From Thioalkalivibrio sp. ALE14 (GTDB taxonomy: Bacteria > Pseudomonadota > Gammaproteobacteria > Ectothiorhodospirales > Ectothiorhodospiraceae), in assembly GCF_000376845.1 (NCBI RefSeq), contig NZ_AQXY01000020.1, forward strand, positions 1 through 64,000: 64,000 nt of DNA, in the 5' to 3' direction. Numbering within the stretch: position 1 is the stretch's first letter; the number at the start of each line of letters is the position of its first letter. Made by a program: the position numbers and the translations under genes. Shown one piece after another: positions 1 through 8,032 of this stretch. The notes below the pieces were generated by a model. It worked only from the letters and a program-made list of their open reading frames with translations. It was not told the origin of the DNA and did not search any database.

Positions 1-277
1 CGGAGGTGAAGTGCCGGCCGCCGCCGGACCGATCCCGGGTCTTCGGCACCTGAACCGGCACATCGCCGATGCCGGTCTGGACCCGGCGCTCCGGCTGATA
101 GCCATTGCGCACCACTGCCCGGCGCCCGTCCGGCAAGCGGTCCTCCGCGTAGCGCTCCATGAACGTCTGCAACTCGGCCTCCACCGCTTGCTTGATCAGA
201 TCCCGCGCCCCGCGGCGCAGCAGATCGGTCAACGGGTCCTCTGGTCCGTTCGGGATGTCTGTCGTATCGTGAGCCAT
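1..277 (-). CDS. IS256-family transposase, N-terminal part (partial)
   Basis: A minus-strand frame begins with ATG at 277, after the ribosome-binding sequence GAGGAG, and stays open to the window edge. The translation contains LLRRGARDLIKQAVEAEL, a long acidic helix, then GRRAVVRNGY, Q-T-G-I-G and VPVQVPKTRDRSG. This is the characteristic N-terminus of Mutator-type IS256 transposases, which cut and rejoin DNA through a DDE catalytic core. The core lies further left, outside the window, so activity cannot be judged. Confidence 0.85.
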   Translation of the reverse strand, partial: MAHDTTDIPNGPEDPLTDLLRRGARDLIKQAVEAELQTFMERYAEDRLPDGRRAVVRNGYQPERRVQTGIGDVPVQVPKTRDRSGGGRHFTS

Positions 278-383
278 GGTGGCGTATCTCCTCTGGCTGG
301 CTGGTTGGTCGCACTTCCATTCCAGCCGGATACGCCGCCTTCCTCAATCCCCCCGTACACCACTTTCGACAGTAACTCTGTGG
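1..383 (-). mobile_element. IS256-family insertion sequence, 5' end only
   Basis: The element runs off the left window edge. It holds the first 92 codons of a Mutator/IS256-type transposase and about 100 bases of upstream DNA. The boundary near 375-383 is an estimate: the sequence read on the minus strand from there (ACTGTCGAAAGTGGTGTAC) looks like an IS terminal repeat, and just outside it begins an open frame that lacks a start codon. The insertion therefore seems to have broken that gene. Confidence 0.6.
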
Positions 384-797
384 AAGCTCCTATGGATAAC
401 ACTTTTTCTATGGCCACTGAGCGGTGCCGCTTCTAATGTGGATAAAGCGACCATGGTGAGCCAGTTGTCTCAAGAGCAATTGGATCGGATAAACAGAGGG
501 GCGATGGCCCGACCCCGCTCCGAAGAAACTCCGCGCACATACATATCCAACGATCTTTGGAAGTGCTATCTAGATAGGCTACCGGGCGCAGCCAATGACA
601 CCGTAGCTAGGCAACTACAACGCCGATGCGATTTGGAGAATCCAAGGGTCGAAGAACGCCAGGAGCCTATTCGCGGTGGCATATTTCGTCAGATGACCCC
701 GGATCGTTGTTTGGAGAAAAACGCAAAAAGAACTGTGAGTGATGTTGCGGTACGCCAAATACGGATTGCTTGCCGGAACCTTTACGAAGACGGGTAG
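384..797 (+). pseudogene. 5'-truncated exported protein with two Cys-pair repeats
   Basis: The frame is open from inside the IS256 end, but no ATG, GTG or TTG occurs before the hydrophobic segment, so the original start was probably removed by the insertion. What remains is a signal-like stretch (LWKLLWITLFLWPLSGA) and a soluble part of about 115 residues. That part contains the same spacing twice: Cys, about 20 residues ending V-x-x-x-Q-x-x-R, Cys (WKCYLDRLP...RRCD and PDRCLEKN...IACRN). This suggests two disulphide-closed helical hairpins in a periplasmic protein. I do not recognise the family. Confidence 0.45.
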
Positions 798-899
798 TCG
801 TCCGCTTGGGCGGACAGTTTCCAGCAAAGCGACCAGTCCATAAGTTCCAATACCGGAACCAACGGACGGTCTGGCTGGGTTGGTGAGCACAAAAAACCC

Positions 900-1166
900 C
901 GACGGCGCCTGGTAAACACTACCGGGGTCTGGCCCGAGGCCGCCGCCGACACCCCGACCGAACCGACCAAAAAGCCCAACTGGCCCAAATCCATGCCCGA
1001 CCAGGTCGAAGCCGTCCGCCGCCTCCTCGCCATCGGCCCCCAAACCCCGGAAGCCCTGGCCAGCCACTTCAAGCGCAAACCAACGAAGTCCATCACCCAG
1101 GTCCTCGCCGCCCTCCAAATCCTCGGCCAGGCCACCACCGACAACGACCACTGGCGCCTGACATGA
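900..1166 (+). pseudogene. C-terminal remnant of a DNA methyltransferase-type protein
   Basis: The frame ending at TGA 1164-1166 encodes about 70 residues that look like the tail of class I DNA N6-methyltransferase/restriction subunits. It has a Pro/Thr-rich linker, NWPKSMPDQVEAVRRLLA, then TPEALASHFKRK and ITQVLAALQILGQA, a winged-helix pattern. No catalytic part (NPPY motif) is present and no start codon with a ribosome-binding site is in frame. It reads as scrap from a lost restriction-modification gene. The identification comes from the motif pattern alone. Confidence 0.4.
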
Positions 1167-1410
1167 CAAACGACCAGAAGCCCAAAGGGTTCACGGCCCG
1201 ACAATGGCCTTCAACCGCATCCACCCTCGCGCGAGATAACACGGTGCTCAAAACCGCCCCCGCGAAACATCTGATTGATTCACAGCCGCTTTCTGATCCC
1301 ACGCGCCCGGCTCAATATCCAGTTGAACACGCGCGCACGTTCATCCGATATCCGCGCGCGCTATCCAATCACTGTTAGACGCTACCGATGACAAAATCTG
1401 AGGTGAACTC
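1167..1410 (+). other. Non-coding lead-in to the cassette array; possible degenerate recombination site
   Basis: No gene is seen here. GTTAGAC at 1374-1380 fits the GTTRRRY core of integron attI/attC sites and lies 30 bases before the first cassette gene. ATAACACGGTGCTCAA at 1237-1252 resembles the left end of the attC at 3031. The two halves do not pair well, so this is either a decayed attC or only the right end of a lost site. No integron integrase gene is visible in the window. Confidence 0.3.
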
Positions 1411-2103
1411 GTGAAACATAAGCTCTCGTTTCTTGTAGACCAAGTGTTCCCTGGTTTTTTTGCGGACGTTCAGAGGGTGCAATCCTCAGAAGCCAACTAT
1501 GCCGCTCTGCTGTATCACCACTTGATGATCAACAAGTACTTGCCAACCCAGGTGTGCACCGAGATGTACACCGCTAACCTCTTGAAGGACGGCATCCGGC
1601 CGGACTTGGTTATATTTGATGAAGAGATAGAAGGTCGCTTTAACTACTTTAAGGATTGCGACCGGTCTCAAAGCAATACTCCGGTAAAGCAGGCGCACCT
1701 TCGCTGCGTCATTGAAATTAAGGGAGGCTCTCAGCAGACAGAGAGCGGGCTTGCTAAATACTTCAAGCATGACCCGCTGTGCGAGGACCTCAAGAGCGAA
1801 CCTGAAAAACGGAAGAAGACACAGAACTGCGCGCTGGCGATAGATATAGAAAAACTCGCCATGTGGGCGGATGTGTTCGGGACTGTTGAGACTGGGCGCG
1901 ACCACATATTCCTCGCACTCGACATGAAGAGTCCAAAAGGGCCGTGGCCAAAGCATATCCGTGATGCTTTTGGCCAGTACTGTGCGGAGCACAGGGTGAA
2001 CATGGTTTATTTTGCGCAAGGTGAGGACGCCCTCTGGCATTATGCGCCCGGTCGAAAACCGAGAATCATTGAGGTAGCGCGGCGTCAGAAAGCCCGCGTC
2101 TAA
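1411..2103 (+). CDS. PD-(D/E)XK-nuclease-like protein in an integron cassette
   Basis: Encodes 230 residues from GTG 1411, chosen because GAGGTG lies 7 bases upstream. Residues about 63-68 read RPDLVIFD and residues about 99-105 read VIEIKGG; Asp, then Glu-x-Lys on a beta strand is the metal-binding pattern of the PD-(D/E)XK nuclease fold. No helicase or methylase partner is adjacent, so the protein would act alone or be regulatory. The stop codon lies inside the attC site at 2098, the standard position for a cassette gene. GC content is visibly lower than in the ICE core, which fits transfer from elsewhere. A role in phage or plasmid defence is inference. Confidence 0.6.
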   Translation: MKHKLSFLVDQVFPGFFADVQRVQSSEANYAALLYHHLMINKYLPTQVCTEMYTANLLKDGIRPDLVIFDEEIEGRFNYFKDCDRSQSNTPVKQAHLRCVIEIKGGSQQTESGLAKYFKHDPLCEDLKSEPEKRKKTQNCALAIDIEKLAMWADVFGTVETGRDHIFLALDMKSPKGPWPKHIRDAFGQYCAEHRVNMVYFAQGEDALWHYAPGRKPRIIEVARRQKARV

Positions 2104-2176
2104 CCAGGAGCTCGAGCCGACCGGGTAAAGCCGCCTCGCGGCGCCTTCACCCGGCGGCTCAGCTCTCGCGTTATGC
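2098..2176 (+). repeat. Integron attC recombination site 1
   Basis: The left core GTCTAAC (2098-2104) and right core GTTATGC (2170-2176) bound a 79-bp imperfect palindrome. Reading inward, GAGCTCGAGCCG on the left pairs with the complement of CGGCTCAGCTC on the right apart from one unpaired base, the extrahelical base expected of attC. The stop of the upstream gene overlaps the left core. This is the recombination site belonging to the first cassette. Confidence 0.85.
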
Positions 2177-2193
2177 ATTCGGAGGTTAGGTCC

Positions 2194-3036
2194 GTGTCCG
2201 TTCAGGATGAAATCGCTCAATTTCACAGAAACCACCCGCATCCGGACGCGGCTGGACAGGACTCCCTGTTTCGATTTGGACGCGCTACGCAGCCCGAGGA
2301 ATTTCTTAGAACTCTCTTTGTCGACGCTAAGTTGTACCATTCTCTTCCTGATCAATTTAATGACCCCTTCGAAGCCAAGCCTCATTTCCGCTGGCCTGAT
2401 AGCGGTAAAGAAGTGCGACAGATCCGCAAGCACTTAGTCAGGGTAGCTCAGGAATCCGGCGCGTCGAGAAGAGAAGCTGAGGCTAGAATCTCGAGAGCTT
2501 TCTCGAAGCCAGGGTTAGTTAAGAGAGCGATACGTAGTGCTGTTCTGAGAACACTAGGGAAAGCTAGGGTTTGTAGTTTTACGAATTCTAAAGACAATCT
2601 ACTGTTTTGGGCACATTACGCCGATTCACACCGAGGGTTCTGCGTTGAGTACGACGCAACTTTTTTGCCAATTTCATATGCCTTTAAGGTTCAATACACG
2701 CGAAAGTATCCGGAAGTGCAATATCCTGCTCCGGAAGATGCCAGAAACTTAGAGTGGCTGTTAATAAAATCTAAGGAATGGGAATACGAACAAGAATTCC
2801 GGACACTGTTTGTGCCCTCGGCGCAAAAGCAACCCAAGAATGATGGCGAATCCCTCCTGCTTTCAGGTGAGGAAATAAAAAGTGTCTACTTTGGTGCACT
2901 AATGGATGACGACCATAAGAACCAGATAAAAGAGCTGGTGCAAAAGGGCCCCTTCAATCCGTCATTTTGGCAAGCTAGTTTATCTGAATCGGAATTCAAA
3001 CTAAATTTCGAGCGCCTCGAAGCGGACGATGCATAA
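2194..3036 (+). CDS. DUF2971 family protein in an integron cassette
   Basis: Start GTG 2194 is preferred because GGAGG lies 8 bases upstream; an in-frame ATG at 2173 falls inside the attC core. The 280-residue product has the DUF2971 hallmarks: an N-terminal LFRFGRA segment, then LYHSLPDQFNDPFE, and later SFTNSKDNLLFWAHYAD followed by GFCVEYD. The biochemical role of the family is not settled. Members often occur on mobile DNA and in defence islands, and that is the likely context here. Codon use is AT-rich compared with neighbours. The stop codon is inside attC 2. Confidence 0.8.
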   Translation: MSVQDEIAQFHRNHPHPDAAGQDSLFRFGRATQPEEFLRTLFVDAKLYHSLPDQFNDPFEAKPHFRWPDSGKEVRQIRKHLVRVAQESGASRREAEARISRAFSKPGLVKRAIRSAVLRTLGKARVCSFTNSKDNLLFWAHYADSHRGFCVEYDATFLPISYAFKVQYTRKYPEVQYPAPEDARNLEWLLIKSKEWEYEQEFRTLFVPSAQKQPKNDGESLLLSGEEIKSVYFGALMDDDHKNQIKELVQKGPFNPSFWQASLSESEFKLNFERLEADDA

Positions 3037-3117
3037 CAAGGCGCTCAAGTTCGTTCCGGGCCTGTCGGCCCTCCACCGGACGCAGCAAAGCTGCGCCGCT
3101 TAGCTCAGACGTTAGGC
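3031..3117 (+). repeat. Integron attC recombination site 2
   Basis: Left core GCATAAC (3031-3037) and right core GTTAGGC (3111-3117) enclose 87 bp. The inner boxes GCGCTCAAG on the left and TTAGCTCAG on the right pair with one bulged base, and the central part folds into further stems (GCAGCAAAGCTGCG). This is close to the textbook attC form and shows that the DUF2971 gene is a genuine mobile gene cassette. Confidence 0.9.
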
Positions 3118-3177
3118 TCTCAGCCCGTGCTGTGGCACCCTCGATCAAGTCCTTCCAAATACTAACCTTGGTGGCTA

Positions 3178-5067
3178 ATGAAAATAACCGGGTTCGACAT
3201 CAAGAACTTCAAGGGAGTGAACGCGGCTACCGTCAAGTTCCGCGACAGTGATGCCGCGCGCGTGCACACCCTGGTTGGCTTAAACGAGAGTGGCAAGACG
3301 ACGCTCCTTGAAGCCATGCACAGTTTCTCCCCCGATGGTGAAACCGAACTGGTCGTCAAAAGTGCGGGGAACCTCGAGGAGCAGCGGGAACAGTGGGTGC
3401 CGCGCGACAAGATCTCTATCTTCACCGGAGAAGTGAGCGTTGCCGCTCACGTCGCCGCGACGGCGCAGGACTGGCTGGAATTCGAAGAACAGTTTAAAGC
3501 AGCCAGTGGTCTCGATTGTGACCCCGAAGGATTTAGAAGCGAGTTTACGGTCCGCCTCGTCCATAAGTACCGGAACGGAGACTACCGAGAGACCGTGACC
3601 AACGTTAACCTCCCGGAGTTCAGAGTCAAGACGCCCCGAGCAAGGAAGTTCCGCACGCCGGCCAGTGACGAGACAAAGACCATTGGCCGAACGCTCCGTT
3701 CAATGTTGCCGACCGTTGCCTACTATCCCACGTTCGTGTTCGACTTCCCGAAGAAGATTTATCTGACCGGGAGAGACACTTCCGCGCGAAACCGATTCTA
3801 CCGCCAACTGTTCCAAGACATCCTCGACTACGACCAAAGCGGGTATACAATCGAAGAAAGCATTCTTGCAAGGCTCCACAAGAAAGAAACCCAAGGTGTC
3901 TGGGAGAACTGGTTCAGCAGCTTCGTCGGGACAACTGAGGAAGACAAGGTAAAGCAGGTTATAGCACGCGCGGAACAAGCCGTCACGAGACTTGTGTTTT
4001 CCAAGTGGAACGAAGTTTTTGGCGAAAAGGTTGGCGCCAAGGAAATCGCTATCGACCTGCAATACGAAAAGGGGCGGCCGGTAGAAACCCCGGAAGGCGG
4101 CGAGGAAGAGCCGACCGTGCATGATGCATATATCCGCTTCAGGGTGAAAGACGGCGCCAGTTTGTTCTCTGTGGAAGACCGTTCTCTCGGTTTTCGGTGG
4201 TTTTTCTCTTTCTTGCTGTTTACTCAATTCCGCATTCATAGGGACGCAAAGCGGCCGACACTATTTCTTTTCGATGAGCCTGCATCGAATCTTCATGCCG
4301 CTGCGCAGAAGAAGTTACTGGAGAGCTTTCCTGCGATTGCGCGTCCGCCACATCGCCTTATCTACTCTACACACAGCCACTATATGGTAGAGCCTCGGTG
4401 GCTGGAACAGGCCTACATTGTCTTCGACAAGAACTCTGTCCCTGACCACGAGATAATTGACGACAGTGTCAGGGCGGACTCGAGCGTAGACATCCAGGCA
4501 GTTCCGTACCGGAAATTCGTAAATGAGAGGCCTCAGCAAACGAGCTATTTTCAGCCGATCCTGGATACCCTAGAAGTTCAGCCCTCTCACTTTGACTATC
4601 GCACTGGTGGTCTAATCGTAGAAGGGAAGTCTGACTACTACGTCCTTCGGCTATGTTGCATTGTGTTAGGCGAAGATATTGGCCCAATTTTTCCGGCAAA
4701 CGGTTCCGGAGCAATGGGAGCGCTTGTAGCGCTGCATCGGGGTTGGGCGCTACCCGTTCGTGTGCTGTTCGATGGCGATCAAGGCGGAAAGGATGGGAAG
4801 CGGAAGCTGGCACAGGACTTCGCTGTTGCGGAGGAAGAATCGATAACCCTAAGCGACCTAGACCCTCGGCTGATGGCGATCGAGAGTATTTTTTCAGAGA
4901 ATGATAAAGACCAGATGGTCGCTGGTGCAACGGGTAATCCGAAAACTGTGATGCTCCGGCGCGTGCAGGGGATGATCGCATCGGGTGAGGTGCCGGCCTT
5001 TACAGAAGAAACACGCGGCAGAATGCGAGCTGCGGTTGACGGGCTAAAGCAATTTATTGCGGAGTAG
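3178..5067 (+). CDS. OLD-type AAA ATPase with TOPRIM nuclease domain
   Basis: Encodes 629 residues. The N-terminus is SMC/ABC-like: KITGFDIKNFKGV, then the P-loop GLNESGKTT (residues about 34-42). The second ATPase half has the LFLFDEPASNLH Walker B and signature region (about 360-372), then STHSHYM. The C-terminus is a TOPRIM domain: IVEGKSDYY (about 479-487) supplies the Glu and LFDGDQGG (about 527-534) the Asp-x-Asp. This is the architecture of OLD-family proteins and of GajA, nucleases that protect against phage. No UvrD-like GajB follows, so it would be a stand-alone OLD protein. It is the third gene of the array, but I see no attC downstream, so it is either the last truncated cassette or was captured separately. 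The start has only a weak ribosome-binding site (GGTGG). Confidence 0.85.
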   Translation: MKITGFDIKNFKGVNAATVKFRDSDAARVHTLVGLNESGKTTLLEAMHSFSPDGETELVVKSAGNLEEQREQWVPRDKISIFTGEVSVAAHVAATAQDWLEFEEQFKAASGLDCDPEGFRSEFTVRLVHKYRNGDYRETVTNVNLPEFRVKTPRARKFRTPASDETKTIGRTLRSMLPTVAYYPTFVFDFPKKIYLTGRDTSARNRFYRQLFQDILDYDQSGYTIEESILARLHKKETQGVWENWFSSFVGTTEEDKVKQVIARAEQAVTRLVFSKWNEVFGEKVGAKEIAIDLQYEKGRPVETPEGGEEEPTVHDAYIRFRVKDGASLFSVEDRSLGFRWFFSFLLFTQFRIHRDAKRPTLFLFDEPASNLHAAAQKKLLESFPAIARPPHRLIYSTHSHYMVEPRWLEQAYIVFDKNSVPDHEIIDDSVRADSSVDIQAVPYRKFVNERPQQTSYFQPILDTLEVQPSHFDYRTGGLIVEGKSDYYVLRLCCIVLGEDIGPIFPANGSGAMGALVALHRGWALPVRVLFDGDQGGKDGKRKLAQDFAVAEEESITLSDLDPRLMAIESIFSENDKDQMVAGATGNPKTVMLRRVQGMIASGEVPAFTEETRGRMRAAVDGLKQFIAE

Positions 5068-5099
5068 GAACATCGTTTTTAGTGGCGCCTAAAAAGGCC

Positions 5100-5152
5100 T
5101 TCGATCCGACCGTCTAAAAGCCGCTCTTCGGCTTTTAGACGGTCGGATCGAA
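5100..5152 (+). terminator. 24-bp perfect hairpin after the OLD gene
   Basis: Positions 5100-5123 and 5129-5152 are exact reverse complements (TTCGATCCGACCGTCTAAAA and onward), with a 5-base loop CTCTT. No T-tract follows, so it is not a classical intrinsic terminator. It stands where an attC would be expected but lacks attC cores. It may be a bidirectional terminator or a remnant of a transposon end. Confidence 0.5.
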
Positions 5153-5492
5153 GCAGGCTTGGGGATGGTCGGAACCTATACCGTTTGTGCCTATTGGCTC
5201 GACTTATCGAAATCCCTTTTCGGGTAAGCCCCTTGCCCTTCTTCGTGCCATTCCCTTCCCGAGCCTTTCCCTTTTGCCCTACGCGTCGTTCGGTCAGCCC
5301 GTGTAGCTGCGGCGGCCTTTGGCTGCGGCCCTTTGGGTGAGCATCACCTTCGCCTGGTCCAGGGTGCTGCACCAGTCTTCGCGAGTGGTTCCTGGGCGCC
5401 CGATACGACCCCATTCGCGACAGACGGCTTACCCACCGCAAAGGCCTCGCTGAATGAACATCCAGCGGACATCGATGCTGACAGAGGGGGCC
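5153..5492. other. No recognisable gene
   Basis: About 340 bases between the hairpin and the resolvase gene. Open frames exist on both strands but have no ribosome-binding site and no motif I recognise. Probably debris left by transposition. Confidence 0.4.
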
Positions 5493-6074
5493 TCATTCAT
5501 CGCTATTGTCACGGAGCGCGGCTCGACCGCCGGGAAAGTGGCGATAGAGCGTGGCGGGCGAAACATCCAGTTGCTTGGCGAGTTCGCGCACGGGAGCATC
5601 GGAGTGGGAGAGGACGGTCCACGCAAAGGCCAGCTGTTCGTCTGTAAGCGCTGGGGGCCGTCCGCCGGTGCGGCCACGCTGGCGTGCGGCGTCCAGGCCC
5701 GCACGGGTCCGCTCCTGCATGATGGAGCGCTCGAACTCGGCCACAGCGCCGAATACGTGAAAGACCAGCTTCCCGCCTGACGTCGTCGTGTCGATGGACT
5801 CGGTGAGGGACTGGAACTCGATCCCGCGCTCCTCCAGATCCCCAACCGTTGTAATGAGCTGCCGCATGGATCGGGCAAGCCTATCCAGTCTCCAGACCAC
5901 CAGGACGTCGCCCTGCCGCATGTAGTCCAGGGCCTCCCGAAGCTGCGGGCGATCGCGCTGGGCTCCCGATGCGCGGTCCTCGTAGATCCGGTCGCACCCG
6001 GCCTGCCGCAGGGCATCGGTCTGGAGCGATGGGTCTTGGTCACGGGTTGAAACGCGCGCGTACCCGACTTTCAT
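5493..6074 (-). CDS. Serine resolvase/invertase
   Basis: Encodes 193 residues. The N-terminal catalytic domain opens KVGYARVSTRDQ, with the nucleophilic serine in VST. It continues with LVVWRLDRLARSM (the conserved R-L-D-R-L-x-R), then FHVFGAVAEFERSIMQERT, and ends in a helix-turn-helix (ALTDEQL...VSPATLYRHFPGG). This is the Tn3-type resolvase/DNA invertase family, which recombines two short sites through a covalent serine link. The length is normal and the gene looks intact. No transposase of matching type is adjacent, so it is probably left over from a Tn3-like unit or acts in multimer resolution. Confidence 0.9.
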   Translation of the reverse strand: MKVGYARVSTRDQDPSLQTDALRQAGCDRIYEDRASGAQRDRPQLREALDYMRQGDVLVVWRLDRLARSMRQLITTVGDLEERGIEFQSLTESIDTTTSGGKLVFHVFGAVAEFERSIMQERTRAGLDAARQRGRTGGRPPALTDEQLAFAWTVLSHSDAPVRELAKQLDVSPATLYRHFPGGRAALRDNSDE

Positions 6075-6094
6075 GGGTCTTCTCTCTCGAAACT

Positions 6095-6160
6095 CATCTC
6101 TATGCTAGGTTTTGCGACACAAGGTTTCAAGAGACAGTTTTGAGACACTTAGGCGGGGGT
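6095..6160. promoter_or_regulatory. Probable res site upstream of the resolvase
   Basis: The sequence just upstream of the resolvase start carries short repeats of the type bound by resolvases: GCGACACAAGG, AAGAGACAGTTTTGAGACA, and their partial inverses, spaced roughly one to two helical turns. Position and composition fit a res/promoter region, but individual subsites cannot be assigned with certainty. Confidence 0.4.
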
Positions 6161-6279
6161 GATCGGGCGGCGTCGCGGTGTCCGGCTCAATTCTCTCGAA
6201 AACGATCGTTTTTGAGAGCCGCCGCTTAGTAATCGCACAGGTGGACTCGGGGCCGGATGCCGCGGCAAACGCCTCGGGC

Positions 6280-6507
6280 GCGTTGCAGGTGCCGGAGTTG
6301 CTCCACGGCGCGGAACAGAGCCTGCATGACGATGCCGGCTACATCGGCGTGGAGAGCCCGCACATCGCGCGCAATGCCGGGAGGCCCCGAGCGCGATCAG
6401 ACCCACGCTACTGGGGCATTAAGAAGAACACCGCGCAGCTCCACAGCCTGGTCGCCCTGGAGAACCTGTACCGCGCGCGACGATGGGGGCTCCTGCCGCA
6501 GGGGTAG
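6280..6507 (+). pseudogene. IS5-family transposase C-terminal remnant
   Basis: The frame encodes a compressed version of an IS5-type transposase C-terminus: VPELLHGAEQSLHDDAGYIGVE (the D of the DDE triad region), then directly YWGIKKNTAQLHSLVALENL and RARRWGLL. In complete IS5 enzymes the conserved K-N-T-A-Q-L-H block is separated from DAGYxG by the Glu-containing stretch, which is mostly missing here. The element is thus internally deleted and dead. Confidence 0.6.
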
Positions 6508-6653
6508 TGTGCGCACAGGACCGGAAATTGCCCCTGTAGCCACCCAAAACAGCGGTTACAGGGGATAAAACAGGCCCGTCGTGGCCCAATGCCCTCTCAA
6601 AAACACGGTAGCGGGACATGGAGCCGGATGTAGGGCCATTGATCATTGTTTCC

Positions 6654-7133
6654 TTAGTAGCCCGCTGCCTTTAGTTGATCGATCATTTCTGGTCCTTCTT
6701 CGCGGTCTGTATGCCGTAGCAGAACCTTTGCATTGTGGGCCATAACGTGAGCTTCTCGTGTCGCGTGAAAGCGAGCTGAATAAATTGCTGATACCGCCAT
6801 GAAATCCCCTGCTACAAAAATCCAATGTTCCGCCCCTCCGTCGGACCGGTCAGTTATTGCACAGGTAGCAGCAACCTGCGCCGCCAGTTTAGCTGACGCG
6901 GCAGCGGCCAACGGCCTGCCTTGTCGCCCCTCTCGAGCCGCGCTATCGTCGTGGAACTCAAGCGTCGATACGTCGCATCGCCGATTGCTTGATTTTCTGC
7001 TCGCATGAAGATCCTGAATAATTTGATTAACTTTAGCATCCGAAGAGACGGGGGTGTCAGCCTGCAGGGTGACGCTAAAGAAGCCAGTCAAGAACGCAAC
7101 CCCAATGCCGACGTAAATAATATTTCTCATCAT
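6654..7133 (-). CDS. Exported hypothetical protein
   Basis: Encodes 159 residues with a clear signal peptide (RNIIYVGIGVAFLTGFFSVTLQADT, cleavage likely after LQA). GGGAG precedes the start. The mature part is polar, with two Cys (RRCD and ATCA) that could form a disulphide, and a C-terminal segment rich in His. The frame is closed by a normal stop. I recognise no family. It sits alone between IS remnants and the ICE transfer region and is probably cargo. Confidence 0.5.
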   Translation of the reverse strand: MMRNIIYVGIGVAFLTGFFSVTLQADTPVSSDAKVNQIIQDLHASRKSSNRRCDVSTLEFHDDSAAREGRQGRPLAAAASAKLAAQVAATCAITDRSDGGAEHWIFVAGDFMAVSAIYSARFHATREAHVMAHNAKVLLRHTDREEGPEMIDQLKAAGY

Positions 7134-7258
7134 GCTCTCCCTTGAAAAGGCAAGAAAAATAACAACATTTGTCCTGATTAGAAACTTGAGTCAGTCACTC
7201 CCGGCCGCGAAACAGGGGTACCTTCTCGGGCGGTAAAGAATCATCCGTTACCCAACAA

Positions 7259-8032
7259 CTAGACCGATGCGACGTCGCCCTGCGTGTTGGGCGCGTTCTG
7301 TTTGGGCCTCATCTCCGTTGAATCGATCACGATCGGGCCCGTCCAGCATGCATCGCCCGAAACGGAAAAGATCGCTTCGGGGACAGGGCCCATGCGCTTC
7401 TCCGCCTCTAGGGCGTCCGGAGTACGGTCCCGAATATCGTCAACAGTAAGTGGGAAGTGGTGATACCGGATCGAAGCCCTCAGGGCCGTTCGCATGTGCT
7501 GTCGGTACACCTTGAACCGCTGCTGGAATTCTTCGTTGGGCATCTCCCCCAGCGACCGCAGAAAAAGCATTGAGGCTTCGAGAAAGTCTCCGTCCTTGAT
7601 GAGGTCACGAGCAAGGAGCCCGAGTCCGGTTTTGATACGGATCTGGAGGGTATCCTTGGGGTCCGTAATCGGAAAGGTGTCAAGATTGAAGCCTTTCCCC
7701 AGCAAGCGGCGATCCATTTCATCGAGGGCCTCGTCAATCGGACCGCGCGCTTGCTCCATGGCGAGACGCGCCCGCTGCACCCACCACGCGCCAAATGGGT
7801 TGCCGCGAGCGGCATCCCGCCAAGGGTCTCGCATCTTCCGCTCGTAGAGGTAGAAGCCCACGATGATGTGCTGAGTGATGCGACCGTCTCCGTCTTTTAC
7901 GACGGGCCGGCCGTTCATCATCATCAGGCCGGTGTTCGTGTAGAGCGGGAGGTCCTGGGTCAGGGCAATGCTGGGTCGCCCGGTCGGTACGTCGTAGCCC
8001 GGGACATCAAAATCGTTCGTTTCTTCAGTCAT
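7259..8032 (-). CDS. Diverged paralogue of the PFL_4669/AcaB-like ICE family
   Basis: Encodes 257 residues from ATG 8032 (AAGGAA upstream). The protein has no exact family match that I can name, but it follows the same motif order as the PFL_4669 protein at 40320-41147. It has a hydrophobic I-x-G-F/L segment, then an R-W-x-x-A-A-R/L-D/N-P-x-A-x-W block (here DPWRDAARGNPFGAWWVQ), a D-x-x-x-A/L-x-x-x-L segment, and a C-terminal T-V/R-D-D-I/V...G-x-V/P-P-x-A/E-I/V. The equivalents there are DDPWADWKLLQ, VTRDDVA and LGMPPKEVLEG. A nucleic-acid-related role in ICE maintenance or regulation is inference. Confidence 0.4.
   Translation of the reverse strand: MTEETNDFDVPGYDVPTGRPSIALTQDLPLYTNTGLMMMNGRPVVKDGDGRITQHIIVGFYLYERKMRDPWRDAARGNPFGAWWVQRARLAMEQARGPIDEALDEMDRRLLGKGFNLDTFPITDPKDTLQIRIKTGLGLLARDLIKDGDFLEASMLFLRSLGEMPNEEFQQRFKVYRQHMRTALRASIRYHHFPLTVDDIRDRTPDALEAEKRMGPVPEAIFSVSGDACWTGPIVIDSTEMRPKQNAPNTQGDVASV

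Noticed and set aside
1234..1380. A third attC site before the first cassette
   Set aside because: The right core and part of the left end look right, but the inner boxes do not pair, so it is kept only as a possible degenerate site.
5153..5492. Coding frames between the OLD gene and the resolvase
   Set aside because: No frame has a start signal or a recognisable motif on either strand.
6257..6568. A second plus-strand frame over the IS5 remnant
   Set aside because: It is an out-of-frame reading of the remnant whose motifs (KNTAQLH) appear only in the other frame.
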